From: Phycicoccus sp. Root101
GTDB taxonomy: Bacteria; Actinomycetota; Actinomycetes; Actinomycetales; Dermatophilaceae
Length of the DNA: 64,000 nucleotides
Direction: 5' to 3'
Assembly: GCF_001426245.1 (NCBI RefSeq)
Contig: NZ_LMCM01000005.1
Location: forward strand, 62,001 to 126,000
Below, piece after piece: positions 15,746 through 24,604 of this stretch. The notes beneath the pieces were generated by a model. The model did not search any database. It was not told the origin of the DNA and saw nothing but the letters and a program-made list of their open reading frames with translations. Every line of letters begins with the position of its first letter. Position 1 is the first letter of the stretch. The translations under genes and the position numbers were made by a program.

Positions 15746-18226
15746 GTGCCCCACGACCCGAACGACCCCTACGTCCACGTCCGCGGAGCCAGCGAGCACA
15801 ACCTCAAGAACATCGACGTGGACCTCCCACGGGACGCGATGGTCGCCTTCACCGGCGTGAGTGGCTCCGGCAAGTCGTCGCTCGCCTTCGGCACGCTGTA
15901 TGCGGAGGCGCAGCGGCGCTACTTCGAGTCGGTCGCGCCATACGCACGCCGGTTGGTGCAGCAGATGGGCGCCCCGCACGTCCAGGAGATCACCGGGCTG
16001 CCACCCGCGGTGGCGCTGCAGCAGCGTCGCGGTGCCCCGAGCTCACGCTCCAGCGTGGGCACCCTCACCACCTTGTCCAACCTCCTGAGGATGCTCTACT
16101 CGCGCGCCGGCACCTACCCGGCCGGGGCGCCTCGCCTCGCGGCAGAGGCGTTCTCGCCCAACACGGTCGCCGGTGCCTGCCCGCGGTGCCACGGCCTGGG
16201 GGAGGAGCACGACGTCAGCGAGGAGCTGATGGTCCCGGACCCCTCCCTGAGCATCCGCGAGGGCGCGATCGCCGCCTGGCCAGGCGCCTGGCAGGGCGCT
16301 AACCTGCGCAGCATCGTGACCGGTCTCGGCATCGACGTCGACACCCCCTGGCGGTCGCTCAAGGCCAAGGACCGCAGGTGGCTGCTCTTCACCGACGAGC
16401 AGCCGAAGGTGTTCATCAAGCCGGAGCGCGACCGCGTCGACCACGGGTACCACGGCCTGTTCTGGAGTGCCCGCGCGCACGTCCACCACGTCCTGGCCAC
16501 CTCCAAGAGCCAGATGATGCGGGACAAGGCAATGCGTTTCGTGCGCAGCATCCCCTGCCCGGACTGCGCAGGGACCGGGCTGCGCCCCGACGCCCTGGAG
16601 GTGACCTTCCGCGGCCTCAGCATCGCCGAGGTGAACGCACTGTCGTTCGCCGAGCTGGTCGCCCTCCTCCGTCCGGTGGCCGAGCTGTCCGAGGCCGCCG
16701 CGGCGACGTCGTCGGCGGGCTCGGGCGAGGGGACCGAGGTGGCCGTGCGGCTGTGCGCCGACCTCGTCGCCCGCGTGGGGGTCCTGCTCGACCTCGGGCT
16801 CGGTTACCTCTCGCTGGGCCGCAGCTCCACGACGCTGTCACCCGGCGAGGCCCAACGGCTGCGCATCGCCACGCAGCTGCGGTCGGGGCTGTTCGGGGTG
16901 GTGTACGTCCTCGACGAGCCGTCGGCCGGTCTGCACCCCGCAGACGCGGAGCCGTTGCTCGAGGTCCTGCAGACGCTCAAGGATTCGGGCAACTCGCTGT
17001 TCGTCGTCGAGCACGACCTCGACATCGTCCGGCGGGCCGACTGGGTCGTCGACATCGGCCCCGGCGCCGGAGAGGGGGGTGGGCAGGTCCTCTACTCCGG
17101 ACCGGTCGCGGGTCTCGAGGACGTGGCGGACTCGGTGACCGGCGCGCACCTCTTCGGTCGCGTCGAGGCAGCGCCCCGTCCCGGGCGAGCGCCCCAGGGG
17201 TGGCTGCACCTGCGCGGGGTCAGCCGGCACAACCTCGAGGACCTCTCCGTGGACGTGCCCCTGTGCGTCATGACTGCGGTGACCGGGGTGTCGGGATCGG
17301 GCAAGTCGACCCTGGTCACCCAGGTGCTGGCCGAGCTGGTGCGCCGTCACCTCGGTCAGGCCCCCGACGACGCCGAGGACACCGAGCTCGAGATCGACGT
17401 CGACGACGCCACGGGCCTGGAGTCGTTCGACCGGCTCGTGCGCGTGGACCAGCGACCGATCGGCCGCACCCCGCGCTCCAACCTCGCCACCTACACGGGC
17501 CTGTTCGACGCCGTGCGCAAGGTGTATGCCGCGACGCCGGCAGCCCGCGATCGGGGGTACGGCGCGGGTCGCTTCTCGTTCAACGTCGCCGAGGGGCGGT
17601 GCGAGACGTGCCAGGGGGAGGGGTTCGTCACGGTCGAGCTGCTCTTCCTGCCCGGCACCTACGCGCCCTGCCCGGCCTGCCACGGCGCGCGCTACAACCC
17701 GGAGACGCTGGAGATCGAGTACCGCGGCAAGAACGTCGCCGAGGTGCTGGCCCTGTCGGTCGACGAGGCGTCCGACTTCCTGGCCGACGTGCCGGCGGCT
17801 GCTCGCAGCCTCACCACCCTGGCCGAGGTCGGGCTGGGGTACCTGCGCCTGGGCCAGCCCGCCACCGAGCTCAGCGGCGGGGAGGCGCAACGGATCAAGC
17901 TGGCCACGGAGCTGCAGCGAGCCCGTCGGGGCCATGCGCTCTACCTGCTCGACGAGCCGACGGCAGGACTGCACCCCGCCGACATCGCGCTGCTCCTGCG
18001 CCAGCTGCACCGGCTGGTGGACGCCGGCAACACCGTGGTGCTGGTCGAGCACGACCTCGACACGGTCATCAGTGCCGACTGGGTCATCGACCTGGGCCCG
18101 CGTGGCGGGGACGAGGGCGGCCGGGTGGTGGCCACGGGCACGCCGGAACAGGTCGCCCGCGCCGAGGACAGCGCCACCGCGCCATACCTGGCCGCGCGGC
18201 TCGCGTCGCGGGCGAACGAGGGGTGA
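15746..18226 (+). CDS. UvrA2-type excinuclease ATPase
   Basis: 826 residues, shorter than UvrA (about 950) and with the layout of UvrA2/DrrC proteins, which are linked to resistance against DNA-binding drugs. ABC module 1 has Walker [10 protein letters not shown] (about 41-49), a zinc pair CPRC and CPDC, signature LSPGEAQRL and Walker [12 protein letters not shown]. Module 2 has GVSGSGKST, zinc cysteines CETCQGEG and [20 protein letters not shown] and [10 protein letters not shown]. The region where UvrA binds UvrB appears reduced. GTG 15746 follows TAGACAGGAG, a poor -10/SD hybrid. It likely acts independently of UvrB, removing or sensing DNA-bound drugs. Confidence 0.85.
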   Translation: MPHDPNDPYVHVRGASEHNLKNIDVDLPRDAMVAFTGVSGSGKSSLAFGTLYAEAQRRYFESVAPYARRLVQQMGAPHVQEITGLPPAVALQQRRGAPSSRSSVGTLTTLSNLLRMLYSRAGTYPAGAPRLAAEAFSPNTVAGACPRCHGLGEEHDVSEELMVPDPSLSIREGAIAAWPGAWQGANLRSIVTGLGIDVDTPWRSLKAKDRRWLLFTDEQPKVFIKPERDRVDHGYHGLFWSARAHVHHVLATSKSQMMRDKAMRFVRSIPCPDCAGTGLRPDALEVTFRGLSIAEVNALSFAELVALLRPVAELSEAAAATSSAGSGEGTEVAVRLCADLVARVGVLLDLGLGYLSLGRSSTTLSPGEAQRLRIATQLRSGLFGVVYVLDEPSAGLHPADAEPLLEVLQTLKDSGNSLFVVEHDLDIVRRADWVVDIGPGAGEGGGQVLYSGPVAGLEDVADSVTGAHLFGRVEAAPRPGRAPQGWLHLRGVSRHNLEDLSVDVPLCVMTAVTGVSGSGKSTLVTQVLAELVRRHLGQAPDDAEDTELEIDVDDATGLESFDRLVRVDQRPIGRTPRSNLATYTGLFDAVRKVYAATPAARDRGYGAGRFSFNVAEGRCETCQGEGFVTVELLFLPGTYAPCPACHGARYNPETLEIEYRGKNVAEVLALSVDEASDFLADVPAAARSLTTLAEVGLGYLRLGQPATELSGGEAQRIKLATELQRARRGHALYLLDEPTAGLHPADIALLLRQLHRLVDAGNTVVLVEHDLDTVISADWVIDLGPRGGDEGGRVVATGTPEQVARAEDSATAPYLAARLASRANEG

Positions 18227-18256
18227 TCGCCGAGCTTGAAGCGCGTGGTCCACGAG

Positions 18257-18275
18257 GCGTTCTCGAGCAGAACGC
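18257..18275. repeat. Inverted repeat between convergent uvrA2-like and flavoenzyme genes
   Basis: Perfect 7-bp arms GCGTTCT/AGAACGC with a 5-base spacer. A terminator hairpin is the simplest reading. Confidence 0.4.
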
Positions 18276-18338
18276 ACGGTGGGAGACCTTGGGCGCGCCC
18301 CTGTGGACCGTCGCCCAGCCGCGTTGTCCCCGAGACCG

Positions 18339-19460
18339 TCAGCGGACCTGGAACTGGCGGGGGAGCGGGACGCGGTCGATGAGCGACTGGGCCACGAGCT
18401 CGCCGAGCAGGGGAGCGAACTTCGCTCCGTGCCCCGAGCATGCCGAGAGGATGGTGATCCCCTCGAAGCTGTCGATGACGAAGTCCTCGGTGGGCGTCAT
18501 CGTGAACAGGCAGGTGGTCTCGGCGTACGGCTCCGGCCGCAGGCCCGGATACAGCGCGCGGACCTTGTCGATCATCAGGGCCCGACCCGAGTCGGTGACG
18601 ACCCCGTCCTGGTCCGCCGCTGAGAGCAGTGGCTTCCCGGCCCGGAACTCGGCGATCTTCAGACCCTGGAACCCCGCGTCCCGACCGCCGGGCAACGCGT
18701 AGGACAGTGAGTCGGTCGTCCTGTGGATCACGGTGGGCCAGGTCTCCGCTGGGAAACCCTCGGCGTAGGGGAAGTGGAAGGCCTGCTCCTGGGTCACCTC
18801 GAACGGAGGGAGCGCGCTGCGGAAGGCCTGCGAGAGCGGCAGCACCGGCAGCAGCTGGGGCAGCCAGCCACCCGCAGCGACGATGACCTGCTCTGCGCGG
18901 AGCTCGTCGCCCTCAGCACTGCGAAGGACGTAGCCGCCGGCATCGGGCTCGACCGCGGTCACCGTCCACCCGATGCGGACGTCTGCGCCCTGGCGTCGTG
19001 CCAGGTCCAGCATGCCCGTCACCGTTGACTCCGCGTCGAGGACGCCCGCGCCGGGTTGGAAGAGAGCCTCGGACTCGAACCCGAACTGTGGCCAACGGTC
19101 GGCCGCCTCGGAAGCGCTCAGCACGGTGTGCGGAACTCCGCGGGCCTCGAGGACCGCGGCGAGCTCCCGCGTCGTGGCCGCTGTCCCGTGGTCGATCCCG
19201 CCGGTCCGCACCATCAGGTCGCGGCCGGACTCGCGGGCCAGCTCCTCCCACCACGGCTCGGCCCGCTGGACCAGTGAGGTGTAGAGGGCGTCCGGATAGG
19301 CATAGCGGAAGATGCGCGCCGAGCCGTGGGAGCTGCCACGTGGAGACGCGGGACGGTCGCGCTCGAGGACCAGCACGTCCACGCCTCGCCGTGCCAGGTG
19401 CCAGGCCGTCGAAGCGCCCGCCAACCCCGCACCGATCACCACGTGAGTAGTCGAGTCCAT
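18339..19460 (-). CDS. Sarcosine oxidase / N-methyltryptophan oxidase-like flavoenzyme
   Basis: 373 residues. The FAD-binding Rossmann motif VVIGAGLAGASTAWHLARRG starts at residue 7, followed by GSSHGSARIFRYAY, the conserved substrate-side block of monomeric sarcosine oxidase and SolA. TTCLFTMTPTEDFVID aligns with the region holding the covalent-FAD Cys, and the C-terminal SGHGAKFAP is the usual second flavin-contact motif. It should oxidise a secondary N-methyl amine or imino acid with O2, giving H2O2. Start ATG 19460 has GAGAGG upstream. It is divergent from the membrane/regulator pair, and its upstream DNA borders the tandem operators. Confidence 0.85.
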   Translation of the reverse strand: MDSTTHVVIGAGLAGASTAWHLARRGVDVLVLERDRPASPRGSSHGSARIFRYAYPDALYTSLVQRAEPWWEELARESGRDLMVRTGGIDHGTAATTRELAAVLEARGVPHTVLSASEAADRWPQFGFESEALFQPGAGVLDAESTVTGMLDLARRQGADVRIGWTVTAVEPDAGGYVLRSAEGDELRAEQVIVAAGGWLPQLLPVLPLSQAFRSALPPFEVTQEQAFHFPYAEGFPAETWPTVIHRTTDSLSYALPGGRDAGFQGLKIAEFRAGKPLLSAADQDGVVTDSGRALMIDKVRALYPGLRPEPYAETTCLFTMTPTEDFVIDSFEGITILSACSGHGAKFAPLLGELVAQSLIDRVPLPRQFQVR

Positions 19461-19544
19461 GACCTCTCCGAATGCCGCACCTGAGCCCCCACCATCATGC
19501 CGACCGCGAGTCCCGTGCCTGCATGAGGGTTGTTCATTGCCGTA

Positions 19545-19561
19545 CTTGCCAAACTGGAAAG
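19545..19561. promoter_or_regulatory. Operator copy 1 for the winged-helix regulator
   Basis: CTTGCCA-AAC-TGGAAAG, dyad with one mismatch. It covers the -35 TTGCCA (19546-19551). Confidence 0.55.
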
Positions 19562-19574
19562 TTCGCGGCATGCT
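19546..19574 (+). promoter_or_regulatory. Promoter of the membrane protein/regulator operon
   Basis: -35 TTGCCA (19546-19551), 17-base spacer, -10 CATGCT (19569-19574). The -10 ends seven bases before ATG 19582. Confidence 0.5.
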
Positions 19575-19589
19575 TTCCAACATGGAAAG
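19573..19589. promoter_or_regulatory. Operator copy 2 for the winged-helix regulator
   Basis: CTTTCCA-ACA-TGGAAAG, perfect dyad, centred 28 bases from copy 1. It overlaps the -10 and the start codon region, and sits inside a larger perfect 13-bp inverted repeat (19566-19578, 19584-19596). Confidence 0.6.
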
Positions 19590-20145
19590 CATGCCGTTGG
19601 CCCAGCAGCCAGAGGATCCGAGCTCTGTCCTCGCTGCGGCCGGCCGCGCTCGCGACCGCCTGGCTGATGGCCTTCGGCTACCGAGGGGGCTCTTCCCCGC
19701 CGTGGCACTGGCCGTCGCGGTCCAGGTCGGGGCCGGTGCCTACGGGGTCGCGGCGCAGACCACCGCTGGCCTGGCCGTGGTTCTGGCCGGCGCGGCGGTC
19801 TTCCTGGGAGTTGCGGCGCTCGTACTCGTGCAGTTCCGGCGCGTCAACGGCGTCAGGCTGGACGGACTGGCCAGCACGATCGTCCTCGGAACGGGCACGA
19901 TGTCGACGCTCGTCTACATGGGCACGTTCGCGGCCGCGACCTGGGCCGCCTTCGAGTCGCGTTGGTGGCTCGTGGTGATCGCGGCCGTGGTGGGTGGGGC
20001 TGCCTACTCCCTCAACGCTTTTCTCTGGTGGCGCGCCTACCGCCTCAACCCGGTCGAGCGGGCGGGTGGCGTCTCCTCGCGAACCCTCGCTCTGCTCGCC
20101 CTCGCGGCCTGCGTGGGTTTCGCCGTGCTCATGGTCGGCAGCTGA
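19582..20145 (+). CDS. Multi-pass membrane protein paired with a winged-helix regulator
   Basis: 187 residues; family not recognised. Five hydrophobic segments are apparent, roughly 35-55, 65-85, 100-120, 125-145 and 165-185. A basic loop (QFRRVNGVRLDG) and an arginine-rich stretch (WWRAYRLNPVERAGG) separate some of them. ATG 19582 is favoured by leaderless spacing from the -10; ATG 19570 and 19591 are in frame. Its stop overlaps the regulator's ATG by one base (TGATG, 20143-20147), so the two are co-translated. The regulator probably represses this operon. A role as transporter or sensor partner is only a guess. Confidence 0.65.
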   Translation: MESMPLAQQPEDPSSVLAAAGRARDRLADGLRLPRGLFPAVALAVAVQVGAGAYGVAAQTTAGLAVVLAGAAVFLGVAALVLVQFRRVNGVRLDGLASTIVLGTGTMSTLVYMGTFAAATWAAFESRWWLVVIAAVVGGAAYSLNAFLWWRAYRLNPVERAGGVSSRTLALLALAACVGFAVLMVGS

Positions 20146-20432
20146 TGCCCGAGCTCGACCCGTTGATCCACGCACCCGCTCGGCTCCAAGTGATGACGAC
20201 CCTGTCGGCGGTGTCCGAGGCGGAGTTCGCCACGCTGCGCTCCGCTCTCGAGGTCAGTGACTCGGTCCTCTCCAAGCACCTCTCAGCCCTGTCCGAGGCC
20301 GGCTACGTGCGCCTCCGCAAGGGCGTCCTGGCGGGGCGGCGAACGACCTGGGTCGCCCTCACCAGGACCGGCCGCAAGGCCCTGCGTGAGCACGTCGCCG
20401 CTCTGCGCCGGCTGATCGACCTGGTGGACTGA
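20145..20432 (+). CDS. Small winged-helix transcriptional regulator
   Basis: 95 residues. LIHAPARLQVMTTLS leads into a winged helix whose recognition helix is DSVLSKHLSALSEAGYV. The wing is RLRKGVLAGRRTTWVALT and a terminal helix (ALREHVAALRRLIDLV) probably dimerises. This is the ArsR/MarR-like single-domain family often paired with a membrane protein gene. No metal-binding Cys is present, so metal sensing is unlikely. Two matching 17-bp dyads upstream of the operon are its likely operators, implying autorepression. Confidence 0.85.
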   Translation: MPELDPLIHAPARLQVMTTLSAVSEAEFATLRSALEVSDSVLSKHLSALSEAGYVRLRKGVLAGRRTTWVALTRTGRKALREHVAALRRLIDLVD

Positions 20433-20447
20433 CCAGGGTGTCCTGAC

Positions 20448-20508
20448 GACCGTCCGGCCATGCGGGGAACTCCGAGGACCGGCCGTCGATCTCGCGCCGC
20501 GGACGGTC
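20448..20508 (+). terminator. Possible extended hairpin terminator after the regulator
   Basis: 9-bp arms GACCGTCCG/CGGACGGTC (20448-20456, 20500-20508) enclose a further GGCC pairing and are followed by TTTC. Confidence 0.35.
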
Positions 20509-20560
20509 TTTCGTGACGTAACGGACGTAGGGCCCGGCGTCCGGAAAATGACTGGATCCA

Positions 20561-20583
20561 CTGTCGGTGGCCGGGGCTAGCCT
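20561..20583 (+). promoter_or_regulatory. RecA-NDp/PafBC-like promoter of the DHA2 exporter
   Basis: CTGTCGGTG (20561-20569), 8 bases, TAGCCT (20578-20583). It matches 8 of 9 positions of TTGTCRGTG with exact N8 spacing to TANNNT. Confidence 0.55.
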
Positions 20584-20642
20584 TGAACGTGCATTCGCAG
20601 CGCCGCACTGACGCCGCCGCCCTTCGAGTCGAAGAGGTACCC

Positions 20643-22277
20643 GTGTCTGCACCGTCCACCACTCCCGTGGAGTACCCCGACAACATCGACGCTGCCGTCC
20701 TCAAGGTGGCCGGCGTCGTGGTGCTCGGGGCGATCATGTCCATCCTCGACATCACCGTCGTGAATGTCGCCCTGCGCACGTTCCAGACCGTGTTCGCCGA
20801 CGGCGGCGCCCCGCTCGACTACTCCGCCGTGGCGTGGACGGTCACCGGGTACACGCTCGCCCTGGCCACGGTCATCCCGTTGTCCGGTTGGGCCGCCGAC
20901 CGGTTCGGCACCAAACGCCTCTACATGATGGCGATCCTGCTCTTCACCCTCGGCTCGGCGCTGTGCTCCATGGCCAGCACGATCGGCATGCTGATCGGCT
21001 TCCGCGTCCTGCAGGGCCTCGGCGGCGGCATGCTGATGCCGCTCGGCATGACGATCATGACCCGCGCCGCCGGCCCGAAGCGGATGGGCCGACTGATGGC
21101 GATCCTCGGTGTGCCGATGCTGCTCGGCCCGATCTTCGGGCCGATCCTCGGCGGCTGGCTGATCGACCACTTCAGCTGGCACTGGATCTTCCTCATCAAC
21201 GTCCCGATCGGCGTCGTGGCCCTGACCTACGCGTGGTTCGCGCTGGAGAAGGATAACCCGTCCCCGTCCGAGTCCTTCGACTTCGTCGGCATGCTCATGA
21301 TGAGCCCCGGCCTCGCGCTGTTCCTGTATGGCGTCTCGTCCATCCCGGGTGAGGGAGGCATCGGGCACACCAAGGTCCTGGCCCCCGGGCTCATCGGGCT
21401 CGCGCTGATGGTGGCGTTCGTCTTCTACAGCTTCCGGCCGAAGCACCCGCTGCTGGACCTGCGGCTGTTCCACAACCGCAACCTCACGGTCTCGATCATC
21501 ACGATGTTCATCTTCGCCGCGGCGTTCTTCGGAGGACTGCTGCTCGTGCCGCAGTTCCTCCAGCAGGTCCAGGGCGAGACCCCGCTCTCGGCCGGTTGGC
21601 TGGTGGCTCCGCAGGGCCTCGGCGCCATGTTGACCATGCCGATCGCGGGCTCGTTGGTGGACCGCATCCCCGTGGGCCGGATCGTGCCGTTCGGCCTGCT
21701 GCTCATCATCGGCGGCATGTTCACCCTGACCCAGATCGAGGCCGACTCCTCCCACTGGGGCTTCATCATCCCGACGCTGTTCGTCATGGGCCTCGGCATG
21801 GGCGGCACGATGATGCCGATCTTCACCACGGCGCTCAAGACGTTGACCGCGCACGAGGTCGCCCGTGGCTCGACCCTGCTCAACATCACCCAGCAGATCG
21901 CGAGCTCGGTCGGCGTGGCGACCCTGTCGGTCGTCCTGACCAACCAGTTCAAGGACCGGCCCCTCATCGGCCAGGGCGGCCAGTACTTCGAGGCACTTCA
22001 GTCGCAGGGCCCCGACGCCGCGCAGGCCGCAGCGGCCAGGCTGCCGCTCGTCGACCAGTTCCTCCAGGCAGCCGGCAACCCGTCAGCCGCCGGCCAGAAG
22101 CTGGGCGCAGAGATCGCCACCCAGGCGGCCGACGCGTTCTCGCACACCTTCTGGGTCGCGGCCGTGCTCGTGGCGCTCACCCTCGTGCCGGCGCTGTTCC
22201 TTCCGCGCAAGCGCGAGGAGTCGCACCTGCTCGACGCCGAGAGCGCCGAGGGGGCACCCACGGTGATGATCCACTGA
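20643..22277 (+). CDS. DHA2-family (14-helix) MFS drug exporter
   Basis: 544 residues. Motif D1-type LDITVVNVALRTF lies in helix 1 and the motif A loop GWAADRFGTKRLY between helices 2 and 3. Motif C-like GPIFGPILGGWLID is in helix 5, and the second half has seven more helices, giving the EmrB/QacA 14-helix topology. It should export hydrophobic or cationic compounds by proton antiport. GTG 20643 has GAAGAGG five bases upstream. TTG 20583 and GTG 20589 also lie in frame and would make a leaderless product 18-20 residues longer. The promoter looks DNA-damage-inducible, which would fit export of a genotoxic drug. Confidence 0.9.
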   Translation: MSAPSTTPVEYPDNIDAAVLKVAGVVVLGAIMSILDITVVNVALRTFQTVFADGGAPLDYSAVAWTVTGYTLALATVIPLSGWAADRFGTKRLYMMAILLFTLGSALCSMASTIGMLIGFRVLQGLGGGMLMPLGMTIMTRAAGPKRMGRLMAILGVPMLLGPIFGPILGGWLIDHFSWHWIFLINVPIGVVALTYAWFALEKDNPSPSESFDFVGMLMMSPGLALFLYGVSSIPGEGGIGHTKVLAPGLIGLALMVAFVFYSFRPKHPLLDLRLFHNRNLTVSIITMFIFAAAFFGGLLLVPQFLQQVQGETPLSAGWLVAPQGLGAMLTMPIAGSLVDRIPVGRIVPFGLLLIIGGMFTLTQIEADSSHWGFIIPTLFVMGLGMGGTMMPIFTTALKTLTAHEVARGSTLLNITQQIASSVGVATLSVVLTNQFKDRPLIGQGGQYFEALQSQGPDAAQAAAARLPLVDQFLQAAGNPSAAGQKLGAEIATQAADAFSHTFWVAAVLVALTLVPALFLPRKREESHLLDAESAEGAPTVMIH

Positions 22278-22286
22278 CAGGAGGGT

Positions 22287-23105
22287 TCAGGCCCCCGGGG
22301 TGAGCACCCTGGACCGCGGGTCCTTCGTCCACGGGAACGGCGGCCTGATCCTGCGCCACCTGCGGGCGAGGACCACGAGCGGCACGCTGCCCCACCAGGC
22401 CAGTGCGGCGACGGGGAGCACCAACCCCAACAGCCAGAACGAGCGCTGCCACAGGGCCAGCCCGACCAGGGCCAGCGCGACCACCCCGGCGACCATGTGG
22501 GCCATCCCGACGACGAGGATGCTGGCGGTCTCCACCTGCTCCGCGTGCTTGAACGCCGTGTTCGCCATGTCGACGACGTCGTCGAGCGAGCCGAGGGGGA
22601 CGGCGACCGTGGTGCGTTCGCGCTCGACGCGGCGCACGTGGTCGCGGTGCCGCGCGAGGACCTGGGCGGGGGAGCCGTCCGCGATGACGATGCTGCGGCC
22701 GTCCGCGGCGTGCCGGGTCATCTCGGTCTCGAGTGAGGTGAGGCGGACGGCACGCTGCATCTTGCGGGGCCACGGCGGCATGCAGGGCCAGCGGAGCTTG
22801 GTCTCGACGAGGGCGCCGTCGGCCATCACCGTCCGCACCCGCATGCTCGGGCCCCCGTGCCAGTCGCTGACCTCGACGGTGACCGTGGCGTCAGGGGTGA
22901 CGAGGATCGGCTCGGGCCGCTCCGCGTTCTCCAGGAAGTAGCGGCTCGCGCCCTCGTCATACGGCTCCGTCCAGGCGAGCGACGTGTCCTTGCCGTTGTC
23001 CAGGACGAGGCAGCCCGCGGGGATCAGCCCGAGACCTTCGAGCTCCTCGACGAGCTCGGGGTGGTGGGCGTGGTCGATCAGCCACGGGGCAGCGCGATAG
23101 TGCAC
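22287..23105 (-). CDS. Hypothetical protein with two C-terminal membrane helices
   Basis: 272 residues, unrecognised. The soluble N-terminal 195 residues include VTVEVSDWHGGPSMRVRTV and a basic patch PPWPRKMQRAVRL. The helix VERERTTVAVPLGSLDDVVDMAN leads to two membrane segments (about 205-225 and 232-252) and a basic tail ending FPWTKDPRSRV. No enzymatic motif is visible. GTG 23105 has AGGA about eleven bases upstream; the frame is open to 23141. Divergent from murT, with about 180 bases between them. Confidence 0.6.
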   Translation of the reverse strand: MHYRAAPWLIDHAHHPELVEELEGLGLIPAGCLVLDNGKDTSLAWTEPYDEGASRYFLENAERPEPILVTPDATVTVEVSDWHGGPSMRVRTVMADGALVETKLRWPCMPPWPRKMQRAVRLTSLETEMTRHAADGRSIVIADGSPAQVLARHRDHVRRVERERTTVAVPLGSLDDVVDMANTAFKHAEQVETASILVVGMAHMVAGVVALALVGLALWQRSFWLLGLVLPVAALAWWGSVPLVVLARRWRRIRPPFPWTKDPRSRVLTPGA

Positions 23106-23274
23106 GGTTGTTCGTTCCTCACTCCAGCTACACAACGGCACCCCTGCCGTGGCACACGGTATGGCGCCCGGTGCCGTCCTCGACGGAGGTTCTGGACAGG
23201 GTTGGCCGATCGGACGATGCAGCCGGGTCCTGCCGGTCGCCGGGTCGCGTGCGATCCGGTGGCACCGCGACCGT

Positions 23275-23280
23275 TAGGGT
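23275..23280 (+). promoter_or_regulatory. -10 of the murT-gatD operon
   Basis: TAGGGT ends seven bases before GTG 23288. Confidence 0.5.
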
Positions 23281-23287
23281 TTGCAAG

Positions 23288-24604
23288 GTGCTGAGGACGA
23301 CGGCGGCAGTGGTCGCAGGCAAGGCGGCGCGGGCGGCATCACGCCTGCGTGGTGGTGGCTCCGCCCTCCCGGGGCTGGTGGCCGAGAAGGTCGACCCCGG
23401 GTTCCTCGCCCACGCGCTGGCCGACGTCCGGGGCGGGATCCTCGTGGTGACCGGGACCAACGGCAAGACGACGACCACGAAGATGCTGGTCGCGGTGCTG
23501 CGCGCCCACGGTCGCACGGTCTTCACCAACCCGACGGGCAGCAACTTCACCCGCGGCGTCATCTCCTCCATGCTGGGCGAGCTGCCGCTGCGCGGCCGAC
23601 TCAGGGCCGACATGGCGGTGCTCGAGCTCGACGAGGCGCACGCCCTGAAGTTCGCCGCCGCGGTGAAGCCGACGCACGCCCTGCTGCTCAACGTCGCCCG
23701 CGACCAGCTCGACCGGTTCGCCGAGATCGACCACACCGCCCAGCTGCTCGCCAGCCTCGCCGAGCAGACCACTAGTGGTGTCGTGCTCAACCTCGACGAC
23801 TCGTTCGTCTCCCGGATCCGCGACCGCGTCGCCGACGGGGTGGCCGTCCACTACTTCGGGGTCGACGGCTCGATCGCCGACCGGCTGCCCGAGCTGCAGG
23901 AGCAGGACGTGCGGTTCGAGGACGACTTCGTCCCGCCGGTCGCCGGGCCCGACGACGGTCTGCTCAAGCCCAACGACGAGCGGTCGTTCGAGGTCCTCTT
24001 CGGTGGCGGGGGGCCGGGGTCCGGTACCGTCGGCCCGCTCGAGCTCCAGCAGCGCGGACTGGCCGCCATGATCAACGCCACCGCTGCGACGGCCACGGCC
24101 CGGATGCTGCTCGGCGACGCGTTCGACCCGGCTCGTGCGGCGTCGGCCCTGCGCGCGGTCACGCCGCCGTTCGGCCGTGGCGAGGTCGTCGACGTCGACG
24201 GCCAGCCGCTCGAGCTGGTGCTCGTCAAGAACCCCGCCGGCTTCACCGTCGCGCTGGGCACCTACGGCAGCACCCCCGTCGCGACGATGGTCGCGATCAA
24301 CGACAACTACGCCGACGGCCGTGACGTCTCGTGGCTCTACGACGTGAGCTTCGAGAGCCTGCGCGACCGCGGGGTCGCCGTGACCAGCGGGGTCCGCGGC
24401 TACGACATGGCGCTGCGGCTGCAGTACGACGACGTGGCCGTCGAGCGCGTCGAGCCCGCCCTCGAACCCGCGCTCGACGCCTTCCTGGCCGCCCACCCCG
24501 ACGAGCCCAAGCGGATCTTCTGCACGTACACCGCGATGATGGCGCTGCGCCGCGTGCTCGCCGCGCGGTACGACCTGCCCGACATCGGCGAGGAGGCCTC
24601 ATGA
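23288..24604 (+). CDS. murT: Lipid II isoglutaminyl synthase, Mur-ligase-like subunit MurT
   Basis: 438 residues. With GatD it amidates D-glutamate of the lipid II stem peptide. The Mur-ligase ATP site is VVTGTNGKTTTTKM (about 56-69), with NPTGSNFTRG, the carboxylate-proximal LELDEAHALKFA and NVARDQLDRFAE further on. The C-terminal domain includes FGRGEVV and INDNYADGRDVSWLYDV, both characteristic of MurT. The insert that in many MurT proteins is a four-Cys zinc ribbon contains no cysteine here. Start GTG 23288 sits after TAGGGT at the leaderless distance. The TGA overlaps gatD as ATGA. Confidence 0.93.
   Translation: MLRTTAAVVAGKAARAASRLRGGGSALPGLVAEKVDPGFLAHALADVRGGILVVTGTNGKTTTTKMLVAVLRAHGRTVFTNPTGSNFTRGVISSMLGELPLRGRLRADMAVLELDEAHALKFAAAVKPTHALLLNVARDQLDRFAEIDHTAQLLASLAEQTTSGVVLNLDDSFVSRIRDRVADGVAVHYFGVDGSIADRLPELQEQDVRFEDDFVPPVAGPDDGLLKPNDERSFEVLFGGGGPGSGTVGPLELQQRGLAAMINATAATATARMLLGDAFDPARAASALRAVTPPFGRGEVVDVDGQPLELVLVKNPAGFTVALGTYGSTPVATMVAINDNYADGRDVSWLYDVSFESLRDRGVAVTSGVRGYDMALRLQYDDVAVERVEPALEPALDAFLAAHPDEPKRIFCTYTAMMALRRVLAARYDLPDIGEEAS

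Noticed and set aside
18257-18275. SOS (LexA) box near the UvrA2-type gene
   Set aside because: The dyad reads GTTCT-N5-AGAAC, the opposite half-site order from an actinobacterial LexA box, and it lies after the gene, not before it.
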